DNA of 64,000 bases, from NCBI RefSeq assembly GCF_024139115.2, contig NC_085139.1, positions 257,303,679-257,367,678 of the forward strand, read 5' to 3'. This stretch comes from Armigeres subalbatus (taxonomy: Eukaryota; Arthropoda; Insecta; Diptera; Culicidae). The notes under the pieces are model-generated. The model ran no database searches. It was not told the origin of the DNA and saw nothing but the letters and a program-made list of their open reading frames with translations. Numbering within the stretch: position 1 is the stretch's first letter; every line of letters starts with the position of its first letter. Positions 1-12,296 of the stretch are shown here, one piece after another. The translations under genes were made by a program, and so were the position numbers.

Positions 1-2240
1 CTGAAATAACGATGCTTTCAAAAGGAACTGATTCGACTCCTGAACCAGGGCAGAATTTCAATAAATATTTGCTCGGTGTGATCATTAGAATTTTGGACTT
101 TTGAAGCACTATATGTCCCCGGAGTCCTCAGGTATTAATTCCCTGTAATCAGGGCCCGTTATTCGGATAAACTTCTAAGGACTTCCACATTCGAGACTTT
201 TCTTGGATTTCCTTATTTCTGCTTTCCATCCCTTTCTTCGTCTCAATTTATTTCTCCTAATAATTTCTTTCTTCTTCACCTTAATAAAACTGGCAATGTT
301 CCGATAATTCAAGTCACATTTTGAAGGTCCCATTAAGGGCACAATGAACGGTTCCGATCTTTCCATACAGTCGAATCCCATCCATCACGAACTTCAATCG
401 ATTTAATTCACATTCCGAAAAACGTCCTTCATGAGTGACCGACCGGCGAATAGCGCGACTGCATCTCTGCCGACCGGAATGCATTAAAATTCCTCGGGCA
501 GCACTCAGCCCTATACGATCAGGCTCCGTAATTCCAACCGAGCACAGCAGGGGCTGCTGGACGACCCTCCACAGTAATGATGCAGCCCATATGCAAGTGC
601 ACATGTAATTCAACTGCAACGCGGCCTGAAAATGTAATGAAATTAAACGGCCACCGTCACAATCGCTCTTTAGTCTGGTGTAGTGCACCCGGGGTAAAAT
701 AAGAGCGACAAAAATTTATGTGAGCACGCACTCGACCTGATGGCCAGATCAGTTTGGTGGTGAGCCGACCATTCATACGGGAAGGGCCACCATAAACGAT
801 GCGCTCCCCAACTCGAGCGATTTATTTATTGCATTTTATATCGTCCGTTGAATCCATCCAGTTGCAATCCAGATGGAGTGCCGCCTTGCATCTGCAATTT
901 GAATGGAGTTTCGATACACTTGTCATCGGGTCTGGCAACCGGATGACAAGTTTTCCTCAAGGATTGCGTCAGCACACTGAAACAAAACAACTCCTTGAAG
1001 CGATTAATCGCACGATTTCGGTGGAAAATGTCACTTTCTGCGACGGAGGACGGGACACGCCGGTCCGGTCCTGCCCGCCCGCTGTTATCGTTGACCTCAA
1101 TCGGGTAGATTTAAACAGCTCTGCGCGATCACCTCTACTGGTCAGATTATTGCGAACGCGTTTATTTGCGGTTTCGTGTACTTAAAAGCGCGATCGTTGA
1201 TGGATTTTTAATGCTGTAAATGAGTCGAAACATATGTCACACGACCACTAGTCTGATTCCGATGTCACATGCGGGCAACACCGACCGTCTTCCAGTCGCC
1301 GCCGGCCGTCGCGCCACAATGTGACTGCGGTGGGGCGAGATTCGAGCGCGAAAGTGCGCCTGTACTGGCTGGCATGGCCTACTGCGGTGCTGCGTCCCGT
1401 CCGACTGTTGTTGCATTTTAACGCCTTGTTATGACTTGGGGCAACGGATGTGATTGGAGTTATCGAGTTTCGATTATTTATTGTGCGCACACACTGCCAA
1501 CGGTTGTCGGCTAGTGATTTATTCGAGTTAGTTAGCATTAAACTGTGCATTAGATAAAAAAATTAACTACAATTGTAATTAGTACAATATTAAATTGCAA
1601 GTACAATGGATATACACTAGACCTGTGCATTGGTCGTCGCCGCCGCCATTTCTAAAGGAGTTTTGAATAAATTTCTGCAGACATCCCGGAAAAAATCAAA
1701 AGAATTTTAAGAATGTTGTTAAGGAATTCCTGAGGGAAATGTTCAAGAATATCTTCCTAAAATTACCAATACCTATATCTATGATAATCGTACACTCCGT
1801 GTTGTCCAGAGCAAAGCAGAAAGTAATTTCCTATTCCAGGTCGCTCATTCTTGGGCCGCCAGTCGCCAGTCTCCCTGCATCTTCCTCGATTGCACACATC
1901 CACATTACCCCGGAGCCGACGTCCTCTTCCAGGTTCTCCGCTAAACATGACTTTTACTGTTCTCTCTTACGGCATACGCACCCCATGTCCATCCCACTGT
2001 AATCTACCGTATTTTATCAGCATGACTATGTCTGCATTATTGTACACCTGGTAAAACTCGCGATTCATTTATTAGTCTGCGCCATTTACCATTTTCTACC
2101 ACGCCGCTAAGTATTGGGGCACAATATTTTCCGCTAAAACACTCCGAGAATTCGATAGTATGCATCTTTTGACGACCATGATTCAAGGCCGTACATGGCG
2201 ACCAGACGAATCAACGATGTGTACAGAGCTAGTTTTGTCA
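1..2240. other. No gene recognised
   Basis: I see no coding region, RNA gene or repeat family I can name here. Patches near 720-1,190 and 1,250-1,420 are richer in G+C and look single-copy, so they could be intergenic or intronic host sequence. The short open frames show no domain or splice structure that I trust. Confidence 0.5.
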
Positions 2241-2640
2241 GTGCCTGTAGGTAGCTTCCTAAAGTTACCAAAGAATCTACTGGAGGAATTTTCGAGAATT
2301 ACCCGAAGAAATTCTCTAGAAATTGCTTAAGGTAGTTTTGAAGAGAATTCCTATGGAAATTTCAGGAAAAAATGTCAAAGAACTTGCTAAGTAACCCTTA
2401 GATGAATTTCTAATCAAAATCCGAAGGAGTTACTAAGAGAATCTTTTAACGGAATTCGTCAATAATGAAGAAATTTCTTCGAACATTCGTTTAGGAATTC
2501 TTAAGGAAATTTTGTCCTAGAAGGACGGAAGGAATTTTCCATGGTTTTCCTAAACAAATTTCTGAAGGAAAGCGTGGAGGAAATTTCGAAATTATTCCTG
2601 AGGTAAATTCCAAGGACTACTGTTATCGAATGAGATAGCA
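2241..2640. repeat. Decayed GAATTCC/GGAATTT-rich repeat
   Basis: Short motifs such as GGAATTCC, GGAAATTT and AAGGAATT recur with irregular spacing. They resemble the 24-bp minisatellite found later in the window but are far more diverged, with no readable period. It may be an old decayed copy of that family; this is inference from motif similarity only. Confidence 0.4.
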
Positions 2641-3240
2641 ATATAGTCAACTACTGATTCCATAAAAAAAACCATCCCATCCAAAAACAACTAACACACC
2701 TGGACATTTTCCACAACCGGCGAAATGAAATCGGGCAACCCGCATTTTGGAGCGAAAAGGTGACAACCTCAGAACTGAATGAAAGTGGCAGCGAAAAGAG
2801 ACGGAAAGAGGGTGAATCGAGGAGTCAGTCGTAGACAGTAGAAGCGATGCGGAAGCATCCGGCGACCCACTAAGCGACGCCACGTCTTCGCCGTCGCATG
2901 CAGCTTGCACCTCGTTCCGGGCCAGCCAAACCGGCGAACCCATTCCTCCGTTCGGGCGTATCAACTCGTGGGAACGCCACCCAGCAAGGTATGTCACCAG
3001 CACATCTTCTAAGTCGTATGAATACACCATCAGGTACCCAACGTCTGCAAACGGCCTCGCCGAATTTTAATTTTCTCCAAAACTAACACTTCTAAATTGA
3101 ACCCACAATAAACAAAGTAAAAGGTATTAAAACATCTTTTAAATTAGCAACTCAGGCCTAGGTCACATTCTAGTCTGTTGACTTTCTTGCCTGGTCCGCT
3201 TCTTCAAGGTTTATGTGTCGTGTGTTCCCCCAAGCAGGTG
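2641..3240. other. No gene recognised; short open frame with a downstream AATAAA
   Basis: A plus-strand frame is open from about 2,816 to the TAA at 3,068-3,070, rich in serine and proline. An AATAAA lies at 3,107-3,112. This could be the 3' end of a degenerate retroelement ORF, but no motif supports that and the length (about 84 codons) is not exceptional. Confidence 0.25.
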
Positions 3241-3760
3241 TCGTGCCGAAAGCTAGTTAGAGGGTTGTAAGGACGTTCACTCCGCAGGCGTACGGACGTC
3301 AAAGGAGTTTGCTACAATACCTGAAACAATTTCCGAAAGACTTTTTTTGTAGAACTCCGAAAGACGAGTTTTTGTAGAATCCGAAAGACGAGTTTTGGTA
3401 GAACTCCTTGAGGCAATCCACAAGAGAATTCCCTGACAAATCTCCAAAGAAATTTCTTTAGGAAATTTTAAATTAATTACTAAAAAAAATACCAATGGAA
3501 TTCCTGGATAAATCCAGAAATTACTTCAGAAATACAAGCAGGCATTTCCTATGGTATTCTATTAAGAATTTCTTCATAAATTTCAATTCCTCAGGAAAAT
3601 CCTTTGAGCATTCTTTAGGAAAGTCTTGCAGAAATATCTTCAAAAACTTGTTTAGCAGTTCCAACGGTAATTATTTTCGAAAATCCATTCAGGCTCTTTT
3701 TCTCATAAATGCCTACGAAAATTCATTTGGAAATTTCTGCACGAAACCCAGGTTTTTAAC
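3241..3760. repeat. Decayed AATTCC-rich repeat
   Basis: There are two near-direct repeats around TCCGAAAGACGAGTTTTNGTAG at 3,355-3,405, then irregular GAATTCC, AAATTTC and GGAAATTT motifs. It is the same kind of low-complexity patch as 2,241-2,640 and has no reliable coding potential. Confidence 0.4.
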
Positions 3761-3904
3761 GCGGTTTGAATTGATTAATTTCTTGATTAACCAAGGTGGT
3801 AACGTGGTAACTAAACAAAAATTTGGAACCAGCCGAATCAAAAAAAAATACATCGGCCGAAATAAAAATTATGCTGAGAGGAAACCAATTAGCACACACG
3901 TCAT

Positions 3905-4280
3905 TAGCACAATCAAATTCAATCCAAATCCAGTCCAAATATAGTCCAAATCCTAATCCAGTCCAAAAACCAATCCGAATCCGATCCAAATCGTATTCGA
4001 ATCCAATCCAAACCGAATCCGAAACCATTCCAAACCAACCCGAATCATATCAAAAATCAGTCCAAATCTAAATTAAATGCATATTTAATCTAAATCCAAA
4101 TCCAATACAAATTAAAGCAAATCCAAATTTAGTTCTAAAACCAATTCAAATCCAATTCAAAGCCAATCCAAATCCAATCCAAATCCAATCCAAATCCAAT
4201 CCAAATCCAATCCAAATCCAATCCAAATCCAATCCAAATCCAATCCAAATCCAATTCAAATCCAATCCAAATCCATCCAA
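3905..4280. repeat. 11-bp tandem repeat (AATCCAAATCC)n
   Basis: From about 4,155 to 4,270 the sequence is a nearly perfect tandem array of the 11-mer CCAATCCAAAT. A degenerate version with inserted ATCCG and AGTCC variants runs from about 3,905 to 4,110. The long antisense frame through it, of repeated W-I-G-F-D-L residues, is a by-product of the repeat. Confidence 0.9.
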
Positions 4281-4930
4281 GCTAATCAGTTCAGTGCATG
4301 TTTTCTCTTGTTTCGGACAGCAGAACGATCGCGCGATCTGCCGGAATATTGTGTTCTGCATTGCGCGGCCGGTAATAAAGCTAATCAGTTCAGTGTGTGT
4401 TTTCTCTTGTGATTTGAGCAAGTATGTACAGTGCGTGGTGGTATGTGTTTTGGTCGTCACGAAATAGTTCTGTGTTGATTTTACGATTGATCGTATTTCG
4501 GATAGAAAGCAAAACTGTCGCGTGATCCGAGATATTATGTTTTGATCTGTACGGTTCGCGTTTTTATTTGTATTTCATATAATCCCCTCCCTTAGATCGC
4601 ATCACTTACCAAAGTGAATCCAGATAAAATATCCTATGCAACTAACACAATACCACATCCCGTGACAATAGTGGAGATGCAGAGGTGTTCTCTGTCTCTA
4701 GTAGCAACGAGAGTCGAACTAACATTCCTACCTTTCCTATATGACCGTAAGGACGAGGCCGGCGCCGTTATTGACTTTAAATACGTGAGCTTCTAAAACG
4801 TGTACATTGAGAATGGATAGCATATCCCATGCTCCATTCACATGGATCTCTGTGCAATTTCACAAGTTCCAGTCAATCACGGAGTAGCAACTACGAATTG
4901 TACGGTCATAATGCTCATGCTCATGCTCAA
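4281..4930. other. No gene recognised; 30-bp direct duplication
   Basis: A segment starting GCTAATCAGTTCAGTG and ending TTTTCTCTTG occurs at 4,281-4,310 and again at 4,380-4,409, 99 bp apart. The rest has the look of an interspersed repeat, but I cannot assign it to a family and see no coding motif. Confidence 0.45.
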
Positions 4931-4984
4931 ATGTCCTATTTGGCCAAATGTCCTATTCAGTCAAATATCCTACTGTAAAACCTT

Positions 4985-5125
4985 TTTTTACGCTCCCTCC
5001 TTTTACGCTACTTCTTTAAACGCCCCTCTTTTTACGCACAAATATCCAAATAACGATCCCTCTTTTTACGCTCCAAATTCGAAATAACGCTCCCCCTTTT
5101 TACGCACTACAGGAGCGTAAAAAAT
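4985..5125. repeat. ACGCTCC-rich repeat, possible TA-transposon end
   Basis: The phrase TTTTTACGCTCC and close variants recur about six times. At 5,108 the order inverts: TA is followed by CAGGAGCGTAAAAA, which is the reverse complement of the motif and starts with CAG after TA, as Tc1/pogo-type ends do. The same motif recurs at 6,695-6,790. No matching opposite terminus was found. Confidence 0.5.
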
Positions 5126-5174
5126 TCAAGCATTTGTATGAGGCAAGATTAGCTTTTAGATGATCTAAGTATTG

Positions 5175-5870
5175 CGGATGGCTAGGAACAGAACTTATGC
5201 TTGCATGTGAAGTGGTATTACCTGTTGTCATGGGTTGTAGGTGTTCTACGAACTCCATAGAGTCAAGGTCTGTGGATCAACCTCCGTAATGCATGCAAAT
5301 ATTGAAGAATAAGTTTTGTGACCCCTTCTTGGTATATGTTTCTATTTCATGTAGTTCTTATTGTTGTCGTGAGTTCCAGGTAGTCTAAGAACTCCATATA
5401 GTCAAGGTCTGTAGATCAATCTCCATAATCTGCCGTAATCTGGAAAAGTGACGTAACAGCCATTTTACAACATGCATGTTTTCCATTTTTCTGTTAAAGA
5501 GCTCGATGAGTAGTACTCGTTAACACCATTTTTGGAAAATGGCGTATACGTCACTTTTTCAGATTACGGCAGTAATGGAGGCGATTGTCGAAAAACAAAC
5601 AAGTTGTGTGACCCCTTCTGTGTATGTGTTTGCATTTCAAGTAGTTCTTGTTGTTGTTATTGGTGCCAGGTAGTCTACAAACCCCATTGAGTCAAAGTCT
5701 GTGGATCAACCTCCGTAATGGATGCAAATATTGAAGAATAAATAATTAGAGTGATCCCTTCCTGGTTTATGTTTGTATTTTAAGTTGTTTTTTTTTTTCG
5801 TTGTCGTGGGCTGCGTAATGGAGGCAGTTACTGAACATTAAAAGCTTTGTGTGATTCCTTCTTGCTTAAG
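5175..5870. repeat. 143-bp tandem repeat, about four copies
   Basis: The anchor GTGACCCCTTCT occurs at 5,318 and 5,608, and variants (GTGATCCCTT, GTGATTCCTT) at 5,751 and 5,851. Adjacent units share TAGTCTA(C/A)(A/G)AAC, AGTCAA(G/A)GTCTGT and CTCC(G/A)TAAT. The spacing 5,608 to 5,751 is 143 bp. The spacing 5,318 to 5,608 is 290 bp because a MITE sits inside that unit. The last unit is truncated. Confidence 0.85.
5430..5572. mobile_element. 143-bp hairpin MITE with TAA(T) duplication
   Basis: The two ends are inverted copies for about 37 bp, starting CTGCCGTAATCTG and ending CAGATTACGGCAG, with four or so mismatches. TAAT flanks both sides (5,426-5,429 and 5,573-5,576). The uninterrupted neighbouring tandem unit reads CTCCGTAATGGATG, giving an internal empty site. 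The superfamily is not certain; a 3-bp TAA reading would suit PIF/Harbinger. Confidence 0.85.
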
Positions 5871-5958
5871 TAATATCCCGATTTTAGCACCCTCTTGATG
5901 AATTTTGATAAAATAAAAAATATGACAAAATCGTTTCTATTTTCAATTTTTCAATTTG

Positions 5959-6829
<871 letters not shown>

Positions 6830-6950
6830 GGCCAAATGTCCTATTTGGCCAAAATTCCTATTCGCACAAATGTCCTATTCGGCCAAACGACCTTTTCGGC
6901 CGAATGTCTTATTCGCCCTAACGACTTATTCGGTCAAATGTCCTATTCGA
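6830..6950. repeat. 17-bp tandem repeat (GGCCAAATGTCCTATTC)
   Basis: Seven consecutive diverged units of the form GGCCAAATGTCCTATTC can be read. Two degenerate units precede the ACGCTCC repeat at 4,937-4,970, and a decayed version fills 39,045-39,600. The family therefore appears three times in the window. Confidence 0.85.
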
Positions 6951-7168
6951 TTCCCGATTCCGAGCCTACATCAGGCAAATCCTTCTGGTTGGTCGTGCAG
7001 CACTTTTGGAGTTTCTGCTTCCGATTTAAAAAAAAAAGTGGATTCTTCGGGAAAGTTAACCTCAAATGAGTCAAAGAATTGACTGAGACTTTAAAACGAG
7101 ATATTTTTTTTTTTTTTTTACGGGAAAGGTCAAATGAACTATAACAGTACTAAGGACTAGATGGCAAA

Positions 7169-7369
7169 TACCGCCATCGGGGGTGAGAATGGGTCATCGC
7201 TCTCACCGGCAGTTTAGAGGTCGTAGGGCGAAATCGTTCAAAAATGTCTCTTATAATTTAGTCTTCTCGCCCTCAGATACATTCAATCTATTCTAAAACC
7301 ATTCAAAGTTGTTCAAACAGTGACCCATTCTTACCCCCATTTGACCCATTGTCACCCCCGAAGACGGTA
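7169..7369. mobile_element. MITE with TACCGYC-type inverted ends
   Basis: The left end reads TACCGCCATCGGGGGTGAGA. The right end in reverse complement reads TACCGTCTTCGGGGGTGACA. Both continue into ATGGGTCA. The terminal TA on each side may be a TA target duplication (core 7,171-7,367). It has no coding capacity. It shares its end motif with the longer element at 50,700-51,456. Confidence 0.75.
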
Positions 7370-7378
7370 ATTGGGAGT

Positions 7379-7600
7379 ATAGACACTATAGGTTCCATAG
7401 ACGAGCGGAGGCACGGTTGAGTCATTTCGATTTAGTGTGTTTTTCCGTTTTTTCACAGTGTACCACGCGAATATGACGTCATACGCTCCGTTGCTTGGAT
7501 TGCAATTGTGACGTCATGCTCGTTTGGCTACACTAACTGACAGTTCGTTTGGCTACACTCGCCTTCGCCTCAGCTCGTCTATGGAATCTATAGTGTCTAT
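7379..7600. mobile_element. 222-bp MITE with 10-bp target duplication (Mutator-like length)
   Basis: The ends are inverted repeats starting ATAGACACTATAGGTTCCAT (left) and ATAGACACTATAGATTCCAT (right, reverse complement), extending through GACGAGC. The 10-mer AATTGGGAGT flanks both sides (7,369-7,378 and 7,601-7,610). Inverted ends with a 9-11 bp duplication are typical of Mutator-like elements; the family assignment is inference. Confidence 0.8.
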
Positions 7601-7610
7601 AATTGGGAGT

Positions 7611-7989
7611 ACTGGGAGTCACTATGGAGCAGACCTGTATGAGGCAAAAAGTCGGAAAGATGAAGCGATATTTGCAATAACATTCATGGGAACCGCTCTC
7701 AAAAATGTTGGAAACAAAGACTAACTTCTCAGACCGCATCGTGCTTTCGTACTGTGCGGTTCTTTCTCTCTTTGCGGAAGGAAGTTTTTAATACTACCCG
7801 AAGCTATTTTAATTTCGGTGGGGTTTGAGTCAGTTACCATCAGCGTGTGATTATATATTACCACCTCAGCGTGTCAATCGGTGAGCAGCAAGCCATGACT
7901 CGGCCCTATTCTCGTCCGATCTCGATGGCGTGCACACGCACCGACGGAGAGCTGCTGTCATAGCATTTCGCTGCAGCCATTTGGAGCCA
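7611..7989. other. No gene recognised
   Basis: This is sequence between the MITE and the estimated start of the LINE 5' region. It may include part of the LINE 5' untranslated region, whose exact start I cannot fix. Confidence 0.4.
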
Positions 7990-8178
7990 CACAATTTCAA
8001 CAGTGCTTCTTAGCATTATTTGAACCCACTGATCCAGTAACGATCTTTGCAAGGACCCGTGCCTTCGTTTTACATTGGACCCGTTAGCGGAAGTAAAATT
8101 CCGACAAGCGGTGGTAATCCTGCAGGGACACCGTTCTGGGAGAAAACCTCTTAGAAGGTCACGTCTCCACGCTCAGAA

Positions 8179-8765
8179 ATGAGCATTAATAAAAACAAGA
8201 GGAAGGGGGAGCCTCTGAATTCTCCACTTCCTTCAAAGAAACAAGGTTTCAAGACCGTCCTGCCCAAGCGCGGAAAAAATAGAAGGAAGCTGGAGACTTC
8301 TGATATTCCTTCTAACTCTAATATCGGAAATAAATCTTCTCCTATCGAACTGAGCAATCAGTTCGATTTGATTAATGATGAAATTGAGTAAATCGAATCT
8401 ACCTTTAGCCCAGGTGATTCGATTCATGCGAAGAAACAACGGATTCCGCCAATTGTGGTATCTGTTGCCGAGTTTTCTGGCTTTCGGAATGAAATCTTGA
8501 GTAACCTTCAGGGGATCAAGGTTTCATTTCAGATTGCTAGGAAGGGTGACTGCCGCGTTTTGCAAACGTATTCTTCAGTATTTAAGTGAGAAGCGCCATA
8601 AATTCTTCACATACGACGACGATTGCGACTGAGCGATTGTTCAAAGTCGTCTTGAAAGGTCTCCCCAGTGATGACAAATCACTGGATGAGAATAAAATAG
8701 AAATATCTCAATTTCTTGGATTTTCATCAGTCCAAGCAATTAAGATGAAAAAAAATCCCACTCTG
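8179..8765 (+). pseudogene. LINE ORF1 (Gag-like) remnant, Juan-like
   Basis: An ATG at 8,179 opens a lysine-rich, hydrophilic frame of about 70 codons that stops at 8,389. The same protein continues past that stop to about 8,590, and a shifted frame then holds RLFKVVLKGLPSDD and FLGFSSVQAIKMKK. That last stretch resembles the conserved central region of Jockey-clade ORF1 proteins, which bind the element RNA as nucleocapsid-like proteins. No CCHC zinc knuckles are seen because the homology fades after about 8,765. At least one in-frame stop and one frameshift make it a pseudogene. Confidence 0.65.
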
Positions 8766-8789
8766 GTACTTCTCAGAGGGCCATTTCTC

Positions 8790-10060
8790 AAGAATTGGTT
8801 GGCGTTGCGTTGCGTTGCTTCCGTATCGAGTGGTGTGCCCCCGAAAACGCGAGCACTTTTAAACTCGGATTCCGTCAGGAGTGACCTTAAAATGACTACA
8901 TTGGTAATCATTTTTTAAGCCTCTCATAGATTAGCAAATTTTATCCGCAATGCAAACAGCATGTGCTATCAAAGCATTAATAACCTCACTTTACCACATG
9001 GCAGTGCTTCCGATGGTGAAATGAGCAAATTCAAAGCGAAAATCATCGATCCTTATATTTCCTTATTCCAACCATTTGATATTTGTATGGGGTGGGTGTA
9101 CCAATTGTCGCCATGCATAAGAACAACTATTTTTTTTTAATAAGTCAAAGGCATGTGGGTGGACTTTTATATCATGCGAAAGGTTTTGCTTCCTGCTCCC
9201 TAGAACAGCTGTGAAAACCAAAATAAAAATTTGTTATAATCCTCAAAATTGAATAATCCATAATAGGATGCACCAGTTGTGGCACTATTCTTAATTTTGG
9301 TACTTTATTTGGCAAATTCCATTGTATTTTTATGGGATTGGCCAAATTGGGATAGTTAAAAATTAAGCAAAATAAATTTTTACAATTATGCTTTGCTTGT
9401 TTTGGAGGAGATCAAAGGTTTTATCGTATCATATGAATATGCTTTATCGATATGAACTTGGTTTGCTGTGATTTGATTGGCCATTTGGCATATAAAGCAC
9501 TAGTGCGACAACTGGTGCTATAGCTACGACTGGTACATCTAGCCTATGATTTGTAACGATTTTCAAATCCATTTTCTCCGTGATGTGCTTGCAAGTACAT
9601 CAGTTCTTCGTGAGTAAAACAGTTTTTATGGACAGTATAACCTAAAAGGAATCATAATAACTTTCAGCTATTTTAATGATATTCCTGTTCTGCCTGTTCT
9701 GGATATTTCTACAGTTTTAATATCAAGATCCAGAAACGCCTCCGTCTCTGCAAAATTCCTCATATATTTTTCATTATTTTGCAAGTAGTAAAAAATATAA
9801 CAAAATTTTCAAACTTTTCAGGGACGTAGATGAGCCACTTAGGGCAAATAATCTCGATAACAAAGATAAGCCACTTAGGGCGAATAATCTCGATAGCAAA
9901 GATAAAAAACTTCAAGGTGAGATTCATAATGTTATTGGAATGCAACATATTGCATATTTTTCCTTGTAAGAGAGGGGCGCCCAAAAAATATTTCGCCAAG
10001 GGCGCCGGGAATCCACGCTACGGCTCTGACTTCAGTAAATTCCAATTTTTCCCGATCCCG
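8790..10060. other. Segment replacing the LINE middle; 36-bp duplication
   Basis: The expected end of ORF1 and the endonuclease domain are not recognisable here. The sequence looks foreign to the LINE: it is AT-rich and has stops in all frames. A 36-bp direct duplication containing AGCCACTTAGGGC lies at 9,833-9,904. GGTGTACCAATTGTCGCC near 9,092 and an inverted, weaker partner near 9,500-9,545 hint at a MITE, but I cannot close its ends. Confidence 0.45.
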
Positions 10061-10062
10061 CG

Positions 10063-12182
10063 TTGAAAGTTATTTGGCGAGATTTGCAAAATGAAATTGA
10101 AAAACGTTTCGCTATTCTGAGAAATACCAACTTTGAGAATAATGTCTCGAAGTTGGATCCCAGTTCGAAACCATTTTGGAAATTAACGAAAATTCTTAAG
10201 AAACCTCAAAAGCCAATTCCAGCGCTTAAAGAGGGAAATAAAATTTTATTAACAAATGGCAAAAAGGCTCAAAAACTTGCTCAGCAGTTCGAGAGTGCCC
10301 ATAATTTTAGTCTAGGTCTCACTCCAATTGAGGATCAGGTTACACGGAGTTTCGAAGACATTCTCAATCAAGAGAATGTTTATGATCCTTAGTTGGGAAC
10401 TAATTTGGATGAAGTGAGATCTATTATTAGAAAATTTGAAAATATGAAAGCCCCGGGTGATGATGGTATTTTCTACATACTTATCAAAAAACTTCCTGAG
10501 AGCTCTTTATCCTTTTTGGTTAATTTATTTAACAAATGTTTTCAATTGGCATACTTCCCAGATAAATGGAAAAACGCCAAAGTTGTTCCAATTTTGAAGC
10601 CTGACAAAAATCCAGCTGAGGCTTCCAGTTATCGCCCAATCTGTTTGAAAAGATTATTTTAAATAGAATGATGGTTCCTATTAATGACAATTCTATTTTT
10701 GCTGATGAGCAATTTGGTTTTCGCCATGGGCATTCAACCACTCATCAGTTATTAAGAGTTACGAATTTGATTCGGCTCAATAAATCTAAAAGATTCATTT
10801 CATTTATTTAGTTAACATCTAAACAGATAACACTGAATCAACAATTTGACGCCACAATGCACGGTTCGAGGCCGCATCTCTCCATCCTCGGATACGCCCC
10901 ACGCTCGCCAAGTCGTTCTGCACCTGGTCTGCCCATCTCGCTCGCTGCGCTCCACGCCGTCTCGTACCTGCCGGATCGGAAGCGAACACCATCTTTGCAG
11001 GGTTGCTGTCCGGCATTCTTGCAACATGTCCTGCCCATCGTACCCTTCCGGCTTTAGCTACCTTCTGGATACTGGTTTCGCCGTAGAGTTGGGCGAGCTC
11101 ATGGTTCATTCTTCGCCGCCACACACCGTCTTCTTGCACACCGCCAAAGATGGTCCTAAGCACCCGTCTCTCGAATACTCCGAGTGCTTGCAAGTCCTCC
11201 TCGAGCATTGTCCATGTTTCATGTACGTAGAGGACTACCGGAATCTAAAAGATATTCGACTGGGTTGCTCTTCTTGATATAGAGAAAGCATTCGACAGTG
11301 TTTGGCATGAAGGTTTGATTGTAAAATTGATGAATTTTAATTTTCCTCTGTACATTATTAAACTGATCTAAAATTATTTATCAGATCGCTCACTGCAGGT
11401 AAACTATCAGAATTCTAAATCTGATAGATAACCTGTAAGGGGTGGTGTCCCCCCAAGGCAGCATACTGGGGCCCATATTGTATAATATTTTTACTTCTGA
11501 CTTACTTGCTTTACCACCGGGGTGTCAAAAATCTTTGTTCGGAGATGACACAGGTCTCTCAGCCAAAGGGCAGAAAACCTTCGTGTCATTTGTAGTAGAT
11601 TGCAAAAAAGTTTGGATATTTTCTCCACTTACTTGCAAAATGGAAAATTTCCCCGAATGCTTCCAAAACTCAGCTTATAATTTTCCACATAAGCCGAGAG
11701 CTTCTTATTTGAAACCTAGCAGACATATTGTCACTATGAATGGGGTTCCAATTAATTGGTCTAGTGAAGCTAAATATTTAGGACTTCTGCTAGATCAAAA
11801 ATTAACTTTTAAAATCACATTGAAGGCCTTCCAAGCCAAATGTAACAAATATATTAAGTGACTATATCAACTTATAAACAGAAAATCAAAATTTTGTCTT
11901 AAGAACAAACTTTTGATTTACAAACAAATTTTTAGACCTGCCATGTTGTATGCTGTGCCAATATGGACTAGTTGCTGCAATACCAGAAAGAAGCCACTTC
12001 AGAGGATTCAAAATAAAATTTTGAAAATGATTCTGAAGTTGCCTCCGTGGTATAGTACCAATGAACTTCATAGAATTTCTAATATTGAGACATTGCAACA
12101 AATGTCCAACAAAATAATTTCCAATTTTAGACAAAAATCGTTGCAATCTTCTATTGCAACGATTAACTCCTTGTACCCTTAG
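10063..12182 (+). pseudogene. LINE ORF2 reverse transcriptase remnant, Juan-like
   Basis: Plus-strand fragments follow the order of a Jockey-clade reverse transcriptase. They include a pre-RT segment with KPFWKLTKILKKPQKP, then KAPGDDGIFYILIKK, FPDKWKNAKVVPILKP and SYRPIC. After the nested insertion come [15 protein letters not shown] (motif A region), SPQGSILGPILYNIFTSDL (motif B region), a catalytic loop reading LFGDD where FADD is usual, KYLGLLLDQKLTF and RPAMLYAVPIWTSC. The TAG at 10,390 and the TAA at 11,368, frameshifts near 10,655, 11,440 and 11,590, and the 447-bp insertion prevent translation. The N-terminal endonuclease is absent. The Juan-like name is from family recognition; the reverse transcriptase call is secure. 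Confidence 0.85.
10795..11241 (-). mobile_element. Nested 5'-truncated LINE 3' end with 12-bp target duplication
   Basis: The 12-mer AATCTAAAAGAT occurs at 10,783-10,794 and at 11,242-11,253, and the LINE reading resumes across it. The insert reads on the minus strand as a C-terminal LINE protein: QALGVFERRVLRTIFGG, RVRWAGHVARMPDSN, ARWADQVQNDL and W-R-D-A-A-x-N-R-A-L-W. The stop is only about 25 bases from the 3' end, which is a short AT-rich tail. The H-V-A-R-M and D-R-x-x-W style tail is typical of RTE-related and some other non-LTR elements; the exact clade is not settled. The copy is strongly 5' truncated. Confidence 0.9.
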
Positions 12183-12296
12183 TATAAAATAGGTTAAGTT
12201 TAGTTTAAGTTGAAAACATTGTAATTCCTACATGGTTAAATTAAACCAGAGGAAAAATTCTAACTGCCAGAGGCAATTGAAATGTATTAATAACTA

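Noticed and set aside
2816..3070. Possible retroelement ORF end
   Set aside because: It is only about 84 codons with no motif; the AATAAA alone is weak evidence.
10846..11277. Plus-strand frame of about 143 codons
   Set aside because: It is antisense to a clear LINE C-terminal protein with recognisable motifs, so it is a shadow frame.
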